From contig JAJPIP010000057.1 of assembly GCA_021324655.1 (NCBI GenBank), positions 1 through 60,536 of the forward strand: DNA of 60,536 nucleotides, given 5' to 3'. Numbering within the stretch: the stretch's first letter is position 1; every line of letters starts with the position of its first letter. Source of the DNA: Pseudomonadota bacterium (GTDB lineage: Bacteria; Chloroflexota; UBA5177). The notes under the pieces are model-generated. The model ran no database searches and was not told the DNA's origin. It saw only the letters and a program-made list of their open reading frames with translations. This document shows positions 40,341-49,944 of this stretch, piece after piece. The translations under genes and the position numbers were made by a program.

Positions 40341-40685
40341 ATGGCCCATCCCGTTGCTATTTCCGATTCCTCATTTGAGCAAGAGGTCGCCAATGCCGAC
40401 AAGCCGGTGCTGGTTGACTTCTGGGCGGAGTGGTGCGGTCCCTGCCGCATGATCGCCCCGATCCTCGAGAATCTCGCCGATGAGTATTCGGACAGCCTCA
40501 AGATCGTCAAGCTGGATGTCGACAACAATCCGAACACATCCATGAAGTTCGGCGTGCAGAGCATCCCGACCCTGATTCTCTTCAAGGGCGGAGAGCCGGT
40601 GGAGCGCCTGATCGGCTACATGCCGAAGGATCGCTTGCTGGCCAAGATCAAGCCGTACATCGGCTCGGCTGCCGCCGCTTCGTAG
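40341..40685 (+). CDS. trxA: Thioredoxin
   Basis: The 114-residue protein has the thioredoxin fold with active site FWAEWCGPCRM, the buried Asp in PVLVDFWA, the cis-Pro in VQSIPTLILF and the C-terminal GYMPKDRLLAKI helix. It reduces protein disulfides with thioredoxin reductase (not in the window). The ribosome site AAAGGAG is before ATG 40341. It is monocistronic, with an operator-covered promoter and a strong terminator, and divergent from an HxlR regulator. Confidence 0.96.
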   Translation: MAHPVAISDSSFEQEVANADKPVLVDFWAEWCGPCRMIAPILENLADEYSDSLKIVKLDVDNNPNTSMKFGVQSIPTLILFKGGEPVERLIGYMPKDRLLAKIKPYIGSAAAAS

Positions 40686-40698
40686 TCTCGAATCTGTC

Positions 40699-40723
40699 GG
40701 GGGCCGGGCAACCGGCCCCCTTT
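40699..40723 (+). terminator. Intrinsic terminator of trxA
   Basis: GGGGGCCGG (40699-40707) pairs perfectly with CCGGCCCCC (40712-40720) over GCAA, followed by TTT and a G. Confidence 0.8.
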
Positions 40724-40744
40724 GTCGTGGTATGGTCTAACGCT

Positions 40745-41584
40745 ATGGATAACCGCCGTTCCCTCATGGTCGTGCACGCCCACCCGGACGATGAGGTTTT
40801 CAGCACGGGTGGGATTCTCGCCAAGTATGCTGCCGCCGGTGACCGTGTGGTCGTGGTCTACGCCACGCGGGGCGAGGAGGGCGAGCTGTACGACGAATCT
40901 CTGAGCCCGGACGAGGCAATGCCGCGCCTCGGCGAGATTCGCGAGCGGGAAGCGCGTGAGGCATGCCGGCGCCTGGGCGTGGAGGAAGTCCATTTCCTGG
41001 GTTACCGCGACTCCGGCATGGCCGGTTGGGACCAGAACCAGCGTCCTGACGTCTTTGCCAACGCGTCGCTCGACGAAGCGTCCGAGCGGTTGCTGGCGAT
41101 CATGCGAGAGACCAGGCCGCAGGTGGTCATCACCTACGACGAGGAAGGCGGCTACGGTCACCCGGATCACATCATGACGCATCGGGTCACGGCGGAAGCG
41201 TTCCAGCGGGCGCAGGGTGAGCCGGACGGTCCGCAGAAGCTCTACTACGGGGCGCGCTCACGTGAGCAGTTCCGCCGCCAACTGGAGACGGGCCACCGCC
41301 CGGCGTGGCTCCGTGACGACTTCGACATCGAGCAGTACGGCCTACCGGATGACGAGATCACGGCCTTCATCGACATATCCCGGCAGGCGCCTCTGAAGAA
41401 AGCGGCGCTGGCCGTTCACCGCACCCAGATCAAGCCGGACTTCTACTACCTGTCCATTCCGGACGAAGAGATGCGCCGCAATCTCGGCGTCGAGTTCTTC
41501 CGGCGCGTGGTTCCGCCGCACCAACCGGGCGAGCGAGAGACCGATCTCTTCGCGGGCACCGACGGCGCGGCGGAAGCCGCTTAG
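40745..41584 (+). CDS. LmbE/PIG-L-type N-deacetylase (Mca/MshB-like)
   Basis: The 279-residue zinc hydrolase has the metal motif MVVHAHPDDEVFSTGG and the later HPDH motif (GGYGHPDHIMTHR), with LGYRDSGMAG between. Relatives remove N-acetyl groups from GlcNAc-type thiol precursors (MshB, BshB) or cleave thiol conjugates (Mca). The length and YRDSGM motif are closest to Mca. It lies 59 bases after trxA but beyond its terminator, so co-expression is uncertain. A role in low-molecular-weight thiol metabolism is inference. Confidence 0.85.
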   Translation: MDNRRSLMVVHAHPDDEVFSTGGILAKYAAAGDRVVVVYATRGEEGELYDESLSPDEAMPRLGEIREREAREACRRLGVEEVHFLGYRDSGMAGWDQNQRPDVFANASLDEASERLLAIMRETRPQVVITYDEEGGYGHPDHIMTHRVTAEAFQRAQGEPDGPQKLYYGARSREQFRRQLETGHRPAWLRDDFDIEQYGLPDDEITAFIDISRQAPLKKAALAVHRTQIKPDFYYLSIPDEEMRRNLGVEFFRRVVPPHQPGERETDLFAGTDGAAEAA

Positions 41585-41712
41585 GCACGGCCGACAAGCC
41601 AGCCGATAATGACGCCCGGGATAAACCCGATGGCGATAAAGAAGATGACGACTCCGGCGACGATCTTGCCGAACAGGCCGATCATTAGCGGGTCGATGAT
41701 GCTGAGATCCAT
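41581..41712 (-). CDS. Very small membrane protein (43 aa)
   Basis: ATG 41712 has an almost perfect ribosome site (AGGAGGTG, five bases upstream). The 43-codon frame (MDLSIIDPLMIGLFGKIVAG, then VVIFFIAIGFIPGVIIGWLV) is one hairpin of two short hydrophobic segments ending GRA. It ends in a four-base convergent overlap with the deacetylase gene. The ribosome site and hydrophobic pattern make it a real gene; function unknown. It resembles the tiny PMP3/DUF-type membrane peptides only in general shape. Confidence 0.65.
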   Translation of the reverse strand: MDLSIIDPLMIGLFGKIVAGVVIFFIAIGFIPGVIIGWLVGRA

Positions 41713-41756
41713 CTCGCACCTCCTGGGCGTCGGGTAGGCAAGAGACATGCCAGGGA

Positions 41757-42938
41757 CTACGCCTGGTGGGTCGGGTAGAGCAAGACCTTCACGCAGTCGT
41801 CCAGTTTGTGCTTGAAGATCTCGTAGCCGTGGGGCGCCTCGTCCAGGCTGAGGCGGTGCGTGATGATGTAGGTGGGGTCGATCTTGCCCTTCTCGATCAG
41901 TTCGAGCAGCGGCCGCAGGTAACGCTGCACATGGGTCTGCCCGGAACGAACGGTCAACGACCGGTTCATGATCGAGCCGAAGGGAATCTCATTGAGAAAC
42001 CCGCCGTAGACCCCCGCGACCGAGACGGTGCCTCCGTTGCGGCAGGCCATGATGACCTGGCGCAACGCGGTGGGGCGGCCCGTCTCTAGCCGCACTGCCT
42101 GCTGGACGCGGTCCATCACAGCCGCCGGCCCTGTCCCGTGCGCCTCCATGCCGACGGCATCGATACAGGCATCGGGCCCTCGTCCCCCTGTCATCTCTTT
42201 GAGCGCGTCGAGGACGTCGCATTCCTCGTAATTGATCGTCTCCGCCCTGCCCTTCTCACGGGCCATCTTTAGACGGTAAGGTAAGCGGTCGATGGCGATG
42301 ACCCGGTCGGCGCCGAGGAGATAGGCGCCTGCGATGGCGAACTGGCCGACCGGCCCGCAGCCCCAGACGGCGACCACGTCGCCGGCATGGATGTCGCAGT
42401 GCTCGGCCGCCATGTACCCGGTGGGCAGGATGTCGGAGAGGAAGACTACCTGCTCGTCGGTGAGTCCTGCGGGAATCGTGATGGGCCCGACATCCGCGTA
42501 TGGGACCCGCGCGTATTCGGCCTGGCCGCCGGCATAGCCGCCGAGGAGATGGGAGTAGCCGTAGATGCCGGCCGGTGAATGCCCCCAGAGTTCCTCCGCC
42601 ATCCAGGCATTGGGATTGGAGTTCTCGCACAGGGAGAAGAGCCCTCGGCGGCAGGACCAGCAGTCTCCGCAGGAGATGGGAAACGGGACGACCACGCGGT
42701 CACCAGGGACCAGGGTCTTAATCGCCGCGCCCACCTCGACGACCTCACCCATGAATTCGTGCCCCAGGATGTCTCCTCCCTTCATCGAAGGGATATAGCC
42801 GTCGTATATGTGGAGATCGGAACCGCAGATGGCGGTCGCGGTGACGCGCACGATCGCATCCCGCGGATTGAGGATTTGCGGATCGGGGACCTCCTCGACG
42901 CGCACATCTTCCTTGCCGTACCAGCAGGTCGCTTTCAT
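41757..42938 (-). CDS. Zinc-dependent alcohol dehydrogenase (formaldehyde-dehydrogenase-like)
   Basis: The 393-residue medium-chain dehydrogenase has the catalytic zinc site in [12 protein letters not shown] and [12 protein letters not shown], a structural zinc loop ([20 protein letters not shown]) and the NAD-binding motif [17 protein letters not shown] long insert before the Rossmann domain matches glutathione-independent formaldehyde/threonine-like dehydrogenases. ATG 42938 has AGGAGG eight bases upstream and overlaps the upstream SRPBCC stop by four bases, so the two genes are translationally coupled. The true substrate alcohol or aldehyde is unknown. Confidence 0.9.
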   Translation of the reverse strand: MKATCWYGKEDVRVEEVPDPQILNPRDAIVRVTATAICGSDLHIYDGYIPSMKGGDILGHEFMGEVVEVGAAIKTLVPGDRVVVPFPISCGDCWSCRRGLFSLCENSNPNAWMAEELWGHSPAGIYGYSHLLGGYAGGQAEYARVPYADVGPITIPAGLTDEQVVFLSDILPTGYMAAEHCDIHAGDVVAVWGCGPVGQFAIAGAYLLGADRVIAIDRLPYRLKMAREKGRAETINYEECDVLDALKEMTGGRGPDACIDAVGMEAHGTGPAAVMDRVQQAVRLETGRPTALRQVIMACRNGGTVSVAGVYGGFLNEIPFGSIMNRSLTVRSGQTHVQRYLRPLLELIEKGKIDPTYIITHRLSLDEAPHGYEIFKHKLDDCVKVLLYPTHQA

Positions 42939-43432
42939 GGCGTGCCTCCTGGCGGCTGGGCCGGACCCGCTCCCGGCAGCGTGCTGTCCGATTGCGTGAC
43001 CTCGCCGGTCTCCATCAGCTGTTTGAGGGCGCGCAGGTCGTCGAGCAGCTGCTGCCCCGGCGCCTGGCGAAACACTTTCGCGATCATGGTGCCGACCGAG
43101 CCGGCCGGATCCTGGTAGTGCAGATCGACCAGAATCTCGGTCCCGCGATCGCCGGGCGCCGGCGTGAAGCGGACCGAGCCGCTGTTCTCGACCGTGGCGC
43201 CCGGCAGGGATCGCCAGGCAATGAGCTCGTTGGGGCGGTCCTCGGTGATCTCGGCATCCCACTCGGCGGTGACACCCATCGGTCCCTTGACGCGCCAGTG
43301 CGACCGGCGTTCCCCTGTCGACTCAATGGACTCGACATTGTCAAACACGCGCGCCAGGTTGGCGGGGTCGTGCCAGAAGCGATACAGCTCCTCGGCCGGG
43401 CGGAGGATGGTCACCGCTCGCCTGACATCCAT
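42935..43432 (-). CDS. SRPBCC/START-like lipid-binding protein (cyclase/dehydrase type)
   Basis: The 165-residue protein has the helix-grip fold motifs of the SRPBCC group: [53 protein letters not shown] and [20 protein letters not shown], followed by a long C-terminal helix ([19 protein letters not shown]). Members bind hydrophobic ligands; this subtype often sits beside alcohol dehydrogenases, as it does here. AGGAAGG precedes ATG 43432. Ligand unknown. Confidence 0.82.
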   Translation of the reverse strand: MDVRRAVTILRPAEELYRFWHDPANLARVFDNVESIESTGERRSHWRVKGPMGVTAEWDAEITEDRPNELIAWRSLPGATVENSGSVRFTPAPGDRGTEILVDLHYQDPAGSVGTMIAKVFRQAPGQQLLDDLRALKQLMETGEVTQSDSTLPGAGPAQPPGGTP

Positions 43433-43544
43433 CAACTCGTCCTTCCTGTACTCGCGCCCCCTGAAATGGGTGGCCTGGAGGAAGCACGATCTGTACCATC
43501 GGCGTTTTGCTCGGGTGCGGGCCGGGATGTAGCCTCGGGCGGTT

Positions 43545-44201
43545 ATGGGACGGATCGTGGATGTCCAGGGCGTCGGCAAGATCTACGGCCGCTCGGCAGC
43601 GCTGCGCGGCGTGACCCTGACGGTCGACGAGGGCGAAGTGCTGGCGCTGCTTGGGCCGAATGGATCCGGGAAGACGACGCTTCTCAAGATCCTGGCCGGC
43701 GCCATCGGTCCCACCGTGGGACGAGGAACCGTGCTGGGAGGTAGCCTGCGTGACCGGCGCGAGGGTGTGGCATTGCTGGCGGCAGAAAGCTATCTGTACG
43801 ACGACCTGACGGCGCGCGAAAATCTCTCCTTTGCGGCCACGATGGCGGGCGAGCGGCTCGCCGCACACCAGATCACGGCGGCTCTCGACCGGGTGGGCCT
43901 GGCTGGGCAGGCAGGCACGCGCGTGCGCTCCTTCTCCAGTGGCATGCGGCGCCGTCTCTCCCTGGCGCGGGTGGCGCTGCTGCGGCCGCGGCTTCTCCTC
44001 CTGGATGAGCCGTACAACAGTCTCGACGAGGAGGCGGTCGCGCTGGTGGACGATCTCATCATCTCGGTGGCCGCCCGGGGAGGGGTGATGCTCGCCACCC
44101 ACGATGCGGAGCACGCGCGGACGATCGCCGATACCGTCGTGTCGCTGGACCGAGGGGTCGTGGTGCGGCGGGAGGTACTGCGTGCGCAGCACGTGGGCTG
44201 A
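43545..44201 (+). CDS. ccmA: Heme exporter ATP-binding subunit CcmA
   Basis: The 218-residue ABC ATPase has Walker A LLGPNGSGKTTLLKIL, the signature FSSGMRRRLSLARVALL, Walker B LLLLDEPYNSLDE and the switch His in LATHDAEH. With CcmB it forms the CcmAB transporter, which with CcmC loads heme onto CcmE in System I cytochrome c maturation. ATG 43545 is divergent from the SRPBCC gene. ccmB overlaps its 3' end by 20 bases. The rest of the ccm set is nine kilobases away. Confidence 0.88.
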   Translation: MGRIVDVQGVGKIYGRSAALRGVTLTVDEGEVLALLGPNGSGKTTLLKILAGAIGPTVGRGTVLGGSLRDRREGVALLAAESYLYDDLTARENLSFAATMAGERLAAHQITAALDRVGLAGQAGTRVRSFSSGMRRRLSLARVALLRPRLLLLDEPYNSLDEEAVALVDDLIISVAARGGVMLATHDAEHARTIADTVVSLDRGVVVRREVLRAQHVG

Positions 44202-44862
44202 GCAGGCGCTGGCGGTCGCGCGCAAGGATCTGCTGCTCGAAGGACGTAGCCGCGTTAACCTGAACGCCATGCTGTTCTTCGCCGTGATGATCCTGCTGGT
44301 CTTCAGCTTCGCGCTCGGGCCGGATCGCACGCACCTGCGTGCCGCCGCCGGGGGGCTGCTCTGGCTGGCGTTTCTCTTCTCCGGGCTGCTCGCCTTCGGC
44401 CGCGCCTATCAGCTGGAGACGGAAAACAACGCCTTTGAAGGGCTCCTGCTCATCGCCCGCCATCGCAGCGCCATCTATGCCGGTAAGGTGCTGGCGGTGG
44501 TCGCCGTCATGCTCGGCCTCGAGATCATCATCGTGCCGCTCATGGCGGTCCTCTACAATCTGGACATCTGGACCGCCCTGCCCGCCGCCTTCGCCGTGGC
44601 CGTACTCGGCACCCTGGGCTTCGCGGCGATCGGTGCCCTCTACGGTGCGCTCACCATGTCGCTGCGTGCCCGTGAGGTCATGCTGCCCATCCTACTCCTG
44701 CCGATCACCGTGCCGGTGATCCTGGGCGCCGTCAGGGCCACCACCATCGTTCTCACCGGTGCCACCGGCCGCCTCGATCTCTGGCTCGAACTGCTGGTGG
44801 CGTTCGACGTGATCTTTCTGACGGCAGGGGTTCTGACCTTCGAGTATGCCGTGGGGCAGTGA
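44182..44862 (+). CDS. ccmB: Heme exporter membrane subunit CcmB
   Basis: The 226-residue integral membrane protein is CcmB: it starts at GTG 44182 with GGAGG six bases upstream, then AVARKDLLLEGRSRVNLNAM, six transmembrane helices, the family stretch FGRAYQLETENNAFEGLLL and LREVMLPILLLPITVPVILG-like sequence near residue 170. The frame is open further upstream inside ccmA. It ends one base before the stop of the convergent MFS gene. Confidence 0.9.
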   Translation: MRSTWAEQALAVARKDLLLEGRSRVNLNAMLFFAVMILLVFSFALGPDRTHLRAAAGGLLWLAFLFSGLLAFGRAYQLETENNAFEGLLLIARHRSAIYAGKVLAVVAVMLGLEIIIVPLMAVLYNLDIWTALPAAFAVAVLGTLGFAAIGALYGALTMSLRAREVMLPILLLPITVPVILGAVRATTIVLTGATGRLDLWLELLVAFDVIFLTAGVLTFEYAVGQ

Positions 44863-46047
44863 TCAGCTGAGAGCAGTCTCGTCTTCCGGATCAGATCGAG
44901 CAGCGTGTCGGGCCGCTCCCGCCAGCGCTGCGGCGATGAGACAGAGCACGACGACCAGTGCCAGTCCACCGCGCAACGTGACGGCGTCGGCGGTGAAGCC
45001 GATCGAGGGTGGACCGGAGAGCATGCCGAAGTACCCGGCCGTTGCCACGGCGGCGATGCCGGGCCCGGCGGCCACGCCGGGCGTTCGTCCGCCGGCGCTG
45101 AAGACGATCGGCACGATATTGGCGAGGCCGATCCCCATGGCGGCGAAACCGACGAGCGCGGTGACTGGAATCGGAACCAGGAGCGCGAGCGACAGTCCGC
45201 CGGCCGCCACCAGAGCGCCCGCGCGGACCAGCCGCACCGGTCCGAGAGCCTTGGTGACCCGGTCCCCCAGCAACCGGCCCGAGGTCATCGTGAACTGAAA
45301 GGCGGCGAAGCCCCCCGCGCCCAGGACGGCGGTGGCGCCGAGCGTGCGGCGGAGATACACCGCGCTCCAGTCGGCCACCGACCCCTCCGCCAGGAACGAG
45401 CAGAAGCAGACGATGGCCAGAGCCAGCAGCGGACGCGTGATGGGCGCGAAAGCCGGAGAGCCGCTGGAGCGCGCCGCGGGCAGGGCGGGACGCGCGACCA
45501 GAATGGCTGCCGCCAGGAGCAGAGCACACCCCACCAGAAAGGGCAGGGTGGGAACGGCCAGACCGGCGGCGGCCGTGGCGGCCAGCGCGCCCGCGAGGGA
45601 TCCAAAACTCCAGAGACCGTGCAGCGAGGACATGATGGGTGAACCCATGGCGTCCTCCACGGCGACACCCGCCGTATTCATGGCGACATCCATCGACGCG
45701 GCGGACGCCCCGAAGATGACCAGGGCGCCAAAGAGGACGGGTGCGCTCGGCGCCAGAAAGACCAGGGGAAGGAAGGTACAGAAGAGGAGCGCCGCTGCCG
45801 TCACGACCATCCGCGTGCCAAGTCGTGCCGTGACGGCACCCGCCGGCGGCATGACGGCGACAGCGCCGAGCGCCGCGCCGAGTAGCGTCAGTCCGAGTCC
45901 GCCGGGGGTGAGATGCAGGCGCGCCTGGACCGACGGGATCTGCGGCGCCCAGACAGCGAAAACAGACCCATTGATGAAGAAGGCGGTGGCGACGGCCATG
46001 CGCGAACGGGACGGGGACGGAATCGTGACGGCGTGAGTCGCCGTCAC
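44863..46047 (-). CDS. MFS transporter, YbjJ-like
   Basis: The 394-residue protein has about twelve transmembrane helices and the YbjJ-type pattern: FFINGSVFAVWAPQIPSVQA, ARLGTRMVVTAAALLFC, SMDVAMNTAGVAVED and SGRLLGDRVTKALGPVRLVR. Substrate unknown; relatives are putative sugar or metabolite exporters. GTG 46047 overlaps the stop of the GNAT gene by four bases (GTGA), so both are co-translated. It abuts ccmB on the other strand. Confidence 0.86.
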   Translation of the reverse strand: MTATHAVTIPSPSRSRMAVATAFFINGSVFAVWAPQIPSVQARLHLTPGGLGLTLLGAALGAVAVMPPAGAVTARLGTRMVVTAAALLFCTFLPLVFLAPSAPVLFGALVIFGASAASMDVAMNTAGVAVEDAMGSPIMSSLHGLWSFGSLAGALAATAAAGLAVPTLPFLVGCALLLAAAILVARPALPAARSSGSPAFAPITRPLLALAIVCFCSFLAEGSVADWSAVYLRRTLGATAVLGAGGFAAFQFTMTSGRLLGDRVTKALGPVRLVRAGALVAAGGLSLALLVPIPVTALVGFAAMGIGLANIVPIVFSAGGRTPGVAAGPGIAAVATAGYFGMLSGPPSIGFTADAVTLRGGLALVVVLCLIAAALAGAARHAARSDPEDETALS

Positions 46048-46490
46048 GCCTGCTCAGCCCGCGGCGCAAACTCCCAGTCGATCAGAGTCTGGTCCGTGCG
46101 ACGTGTACCTCCCACAGAACGGTAGGTTGCCAGCGCTGCGTCGTTGTCGCCGTCCGTCAGCACCCACATGCCGTAACAACTCCGGGCACGGGCAAGATCG
46201 GCGAGCGCTGCGACCAGCGCCTTGCCGTGTCCTTTGCCGCGAAAAGACTCATTCACACCCAGCTCGTGGAGGAACATCTCGGTTCCCTTATCAGGATGGG
46301 TCATCTCCACCCCGGTGACGAACCCAACCGGTGTCTCGCCCTCGTACGCCATCAGAAGGTGGTGCGTCTCGGAGTCCAGGAAGCGCCGCGCGGCCGCCGG
46401 CTGGAGTGGGTGATCGAAGAGGTGCTCGGCCTCCTCCAGTAACCGCTCGTCGCCGGGTTCAAGTCGTCTGATGCGTCGTGGGACAGCCAT
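46044..46490 (-). CDS. GNAT-family N-acetyltransferase
   Basis: The 148-residue protein is a single GNAT domain: LLMAYEGETPVGFVTGVEM, then LHELGVNESFRGKGHGKALV (the acetyl-CoA pyrophosphate loop, R/Q-x-x-G-x-G/A) and TDGDNDAALATYRSVGGTR. The last segments recall AAC(3)-I-type acetyltransferases, but substrate cannot be assigned. ATG 46490 is chosen for its ribosome site (GAGAGGA); ATG 46520 is ten codons upstream. It is coupled to the MFS gene. Confidence 0.8.
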   Translation of the reverse strand: MAVPRRIRRLEPGDERLLEEAEHLFDHPLQPAAARRFLDSETHHLLMAYEGETPVGFVTGVEMTHPDKGTEMFLHELGVNESFRGKGHGKALVAALADLARARSCYGMWVLTDGDNDAALATYRSVGGTRRTDQTLIDWEFAPRAEQA

Positions 46491-46583
46491 GACACTTTCG
46501 TCCTCTCGCGGTACGAGCATGGGCCGGACGCCCTCACCGGTGGTTGTGCACGTCCGACGGACGCGCGTCATTCGACCTTGGTG

Positions 46584-46773
46584 AGTCCGGTAGGGACTGC
46601 AGCTCTGTCTCTGTCCTCCCGGACGACATCCTGGCATCCTCATACTCGCCGGGCGCCACCATCCTCGGACAAGGACATTTCGGCGATGTCGGGAGGGCTT
46701 GGCGCCCAGCGACTGGCCTGTCCCGAGGATTGTGGCGGGGCGGACAGAGACGGAGCTCAGTCGCTACCGGACT
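46584..46773. repeat. 190-bp long-hairpin (inverted-repeat) element
   Basis: The ends of this non-coding segment are near-perfect inverted repeats: positions 46584-46616 pair with 46742-46773 in 31 base pairs, interrupted by one G-G mismatch and one bulged C, with one G-T pair. A second stem (46655-46671 with 46719-46736) lies inside, leaving a 38-base branch that can form its own small stem and an apical region with two more (GACAT/ATGTC and GGGC/GCCC). No promoter, T-run or flanking direct repeat is visible. It lies between hutU and the GNAT gene, both on the minus strand. Confidence 0.75.
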
Positions 46774-46824
46774 TGACATGGACCCTCAGCCCCTGGCTGC
46801 AACCGGTCCCTCATCGACCTTCGC

Positions 46825-48486
46825 TCACAGCATTGGCATCGTGATCCGATGCTCCCGTGCCGTCTCGATGGCCTTTTCGTAGCCGGCATCGGCATGGCGC
46901 ACCACGCCGAGCCCGGGATCGGTCGTGAGGACGCGCTGGATGCGCTCCTCCATCTCCGATGTACCGTCGGCCACCAGCACCTGACCGGCATGGAGGGAGT
47001 AGCCGATGCCGACACCGCCGCCGTGGTGGACGGACACCCAGCTGGCGCCGGAGACGGCGTTGGTGAGCGCGTTCAGCACCGGCCAGTCGGCGATGGCATC
47101 GCTCTTGTCGAGCATGCCCTCCGTCTCGCGCCGGGGTGAGGCGACGGAGCCGGTGTCGAGGTGGTCGCGGCCCATGACGATGGGAGCTTTGAGTTCGCCG
47201 TCGCGCACCATTTTGTTAATGGCGACGCCGAAGCGGGCGCGCTCGCCCATGCCGAGCCAGAGGATACGCGCCGGCAGGCCCTGGAAGGCAATCTTCTCCT
47301 GGGCCAGCTTGATCCAGCGGACCAGCCGCTCGTTGTCCGCGAACATCTGCAGCGCCAGCTCATCGGTCTTGCGAATGTCGTCGGGGTCGCCGGAGAGGGC
47401 AACCCAGCGGAAGGGGCCGCGTCCCTCCAGGAAGAGGGGACGCACGAAGGCCGGCACAAAGCCGGGAATGTCGAAGGCCTCGTTGACGCCGGCGTCGTAC
47501 GCCTGCTGCCGGATGTTATTGCCGTAGTCGAAGGCGACCGCGCCCTTCTTCTGCATCGCCAGCATGGCCCGTACCTGGTGTGCCATGCTCTCCTTTGCCA
47601 GCTGCACGTAGCGCTTCGGGTCGCTCTCCCGCAGCGCGGCGGCCGCCTGCAGTGAATAGCCGGCGGGGATGTAACCGCGGAGCGGATCGTGCGCCGACGT
47701 CTGGTCCGTGACCAGGTCCGGAATGCGTCCGCGGTCGACCATCGCGGGGAAAATCTCGGCGGCATTCCCGACGAGACCGATGGAGAGCGGTTCCTTCTTC
47801 TGGAGAGCCTCATCGGCACGCTGCAGGGCCTCATCCAGCGATCCGGCGATGGTGTCGCAGTAGCGCTGGCGGATGCGGCGCTCGATGCGCGCCCGGTCGA
47901 CCTCGACGTCGATCACCACGCCACCGTTCATGGTCACCGCCAGTGGCTGGGCGCCGCCCATGCCGCCCATGCCGCCGGTGAGCGTCAGTGTCCCCCGGAG
48001 ATCGCCGCCGAAGTGCTGAGCGGCCGCCTCGGCGAAGGTTTCGTACGTGCCCTGCAGGATGCCCTGAGAGCCGATGTAGATCCAGGAACCGGCCGTCATC
48101 TGGCCGTACATGGTGAGGCCCAGCCGCTCCAGCTCCCAGAAGGTCTCCCAGTTCGCCCAGGCCGGGACCAGGAGGGAGTTCACGATGAGGACGACCGGAT
48201 TGTTGGGGCCGGTCTTGAAAACGGCCACCGGCTTGCCGGACTGGATGAGGAGCGTTTCCTCGTCCCCCAGTTCTTGCAGGGCCGTGACGATGGCCTCGTA
48301 CGCCTCCCAGGTGCGGGCGGCCTTGCCGCTCCCACCGTAGACGATCAACTCCTCGGGTTTCTCCGCGACGTCGGGATCGAGATTATTCATCAGCATCCGC
48401 AGCGCCGCTTCCTGCTGCCACCCCCTGGTGTGCAGCTGCGTGCCGCGTGGGGCGCGAATCACACGGGCCGGGGTCTCGGTTGTCAT
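46825..48486 (-). CDS. hutU: Urocanate hydratase
   Basis: The 553-residue enzyme converts urocanate to imidazolone propionate with a tightly bound NAD+. Family motifs: [17 protein letters not shown] at the start of the core, [24 protein letters not shown], the [22 protein letters not shown] loop, [15 protein letters not shown] and [22 protein letters not shown]. Length is normal. ATG 48486 overlaps the stop of the upstream amidohydrolase (ATGA). hutH (histidase) and hutI are not in the window, so the histidine-degradation set is incomplete here. Confidence 0.96.
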   Translation of the reverse strand: MTTETPARVIRAPRGTQLHTRGWQQEAALRMLMNNLDPDVAEKPEELIVYGGSGKAARTWEAYEAIVTALQELGDEETLLIQSGKPVAVFKTGPNNPVVLIVNSLLVPAWANWETFWELERLGLTMYGQMTAGSWIYIGSQGILQGTYETFAEAAAQHFGGDLRGTLTLTGGMGGMGGAQPLAVTMNGGVVIDVEVDRARIERRIRQRYCDTIAGSLDEALQRADEALQKKEPLSIGLVGNAAEIFPAMVDRGRIPDLVTDQTSAHDPLRGYIPAGYSLQAAAALRESDPKRYVQLAKESMAHQVRAMLAMQKKGAVAFDYGNNIRQQAYDAGVNEAFDIPGFVPAFVRPLFLEGRGPFRWVALSGDPDDIRKTDELALQMFADNERLVRWIKLAQEKIAFQGLPARILWLGMGERARFGVAINKMVRDGELKAPIVMGRDHLDTGSVASPRRETEGMLDKSDAIADWPVLNALTNAVSGASWVSVHHGGGVGIGYSLHAGQVLVADGTSEMEERIQRVLTTDPGLGVVRHADAGYEKAIETAREHRITMPML

Positions 48487-49832
48487 TGCTCCATCCTCTC
48501 GTTCGGACGCGGCCATCCGCTCACTACATTCTCCACCCGCCGGGCGATCTCCGCCGACGGGATCGCCGTCAGCTCCAGGTCGCGCGCCACCTCCCGGCCG
48601 CCGACCACGACGCGCCGGATACCTGGTGGCTGCAGCGCATAGACGATCTGGGCCAGCAGCGCGCTCTCCGGCACGGGCGCCGGCTGCATCGAGAGATCGC
48701 CGAGGCTGATGCCGACCAGATCGGCAGCGTAGCCCGGCTCGATACGGCCCACCGGAATGCCCAGCGCCTTGCCGCCGCCGGAGGTCGCCATGGCGAAGAC
48801 CTGCTCCGCCGTGACGGCAGCCGCATCCAGCGTGTGGACCTTCTGCAGCAGCGACGCCATCCTCATCTCCTCGATGATGCTCGCCCGGTTGTTGCTGCAC
48901 AACCCGTCGGTGCCCAGGCTTCCGGTGACTCCTGCCGCCAGCAGGCCGGGCAGATCGGTGACACCGTCGGCGAGGAACATGTTGCTGGAGGGGCAGTAGG
49001 CGAGGCCGGCGGCGCGCTCGCCCAGTAACCGGATCTCCTCACCGGAGAGCCAGCAGAGGTGGACCGCCAGCAGCGAGTCGTCGACCACACCCAGCTGATT
49101 GAGGAACTGAATCTGCCGCGTGCCGTGCTCCTCCAGCGTCTTTTCGACCTGGTAGCGCTCCTCGGCGACGTGAATGTGGAACTTTGTCCCTAACTCGCCG
49201 GCCAGTGTGTGACCTGCCTGAATCATCTCCGGCGATGCTCCATGCAGGCTGTGTGGCGCTGGGCAGACGGTGACCAGCGGATCGCCCTGGTACCGGGCGG
49301 CGAGCCGGCGCGTGCGCTCGACCGACTCCGGGATCGTCTCCTGGTAGGCAGCGGGCGCGCCGGACCAGTTGTACATGGCACGAGCGAAGACGAGACGGAT
49401 TCCGACGTCACGGGCCGCGCGGATGACGGCCTCGTCGTTGCCGGTGCCGTGGTCGTGGACGTAGAAGAAGTCGGCGACCGTCGTCACACCGTAGCGCAGC
49501 ATCTCCCCGAAGGAGAGGAGAGCCCCCGCGTAGATTGCCTCCTCGTCCAGATACGGGGTGTATCTGTAAAGGGAGCGGTCGCGCCAGACGAGAAAGGGCT
49601 GGTCTACCACGACGCCACGCAGCAGGCTCTGAAAGGAGTGGTTGTGGCTGTTGACGAGGCCCGGAATCATGACCATGCCGGACCAGTCGATGCGCTCGGC
49701 ATCAGCATGTCGCTGGGTCAGATCGTCGGCCGGCCCGACCTCCGCGATGCTGCCTCCCTCAACCAGCACGCCTTCCCCGCGCCGAAAGGCGCCGTCTCGA
49801 TAGACGAGATCGGCGGTGTAGATCTGTGCCAT
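48483..49832 (-). CDS. Amidohydrolase of the cytosine/guanine-deaminase (SAH deaminase/HutF-like) group
   Basis: The 449-residue hydrolase has [19 protein letters not shown] (HxH metal site), [26 protein letters not shown] (third metal His), [13 protein letters not shown] (catalytic Asp) and [11 protein letters not shown]. It belongs to the AtzB/SAH-deaminase-type branch, which also contains HutF formiminoglutamate deiminase. Coupling to hutU suggests a HutF-like step in histidine breakdown, but the sequence is not typical HutF, so substrate remains open. The start is ATG 49832 (GGGGAG upstream). Confidence 0.8.
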   Translation of the reverse strand: MAQIYTADLVYRDGAFRRGEGVLVEGGSIAEVGPADDLTQRHADAERIDWSGMVMIPGLVNSHNHSFQSLLRGVVVDQPFLVWRDRSLYRYTPYLDEEAIYAGALLSFGEMLRYGVTTVADFFYVHDHGTGNDEAVIRAARDVGIRLVFARAMYNWSGAPAAYQETIPESVERTRRLAARYQGDPLVTVCPAPHSLHGASPEMIQAGHTLAGELGTKFHIHVAEERYQVEKTLEEHGTRQIQFLNQLGVVDDSLLAVHLCWLSGEEIRLLGERAAGLAYCPSSNMFLADGVTDLPGLLAAGVTGSLGTDGLCSNNRASIIEEMRMASLLQKVHTLDAAAVTAEQVFAMATSGGGKALGIPVGRIEPGYAADLVGISLGDLSMQPAPVPESALLAQIVYALQPPGIRRVVVGGREVARDLELTAIPSAEIARRVENVVSGWPRPNERMEQ

Positions 49833-49944
49833 CTCCCCAACATAAAGGACTTTGGCGGCGCGGGAAGCGGTCAGAGAAGAGACGGCGCATCTCCCGGGCA
49901 CCACCCGGCCGACCCGGAATAAGCTCGACGATCAACCCGGGAAG

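Noticed and set aside
46044-46490. Aminoglycoside resistance gene (AAC(3)-I)
   Set aside because: Only general GNAT motifs are shared; substrate-binding residues cannot be judged by eye.
48487-48900. N-terminal extension of urocanate hydratase
   Set aside because: The open frame runs into the coupled amidohydrolase gene and is not protein-like; ATG 48486 matches the family length.
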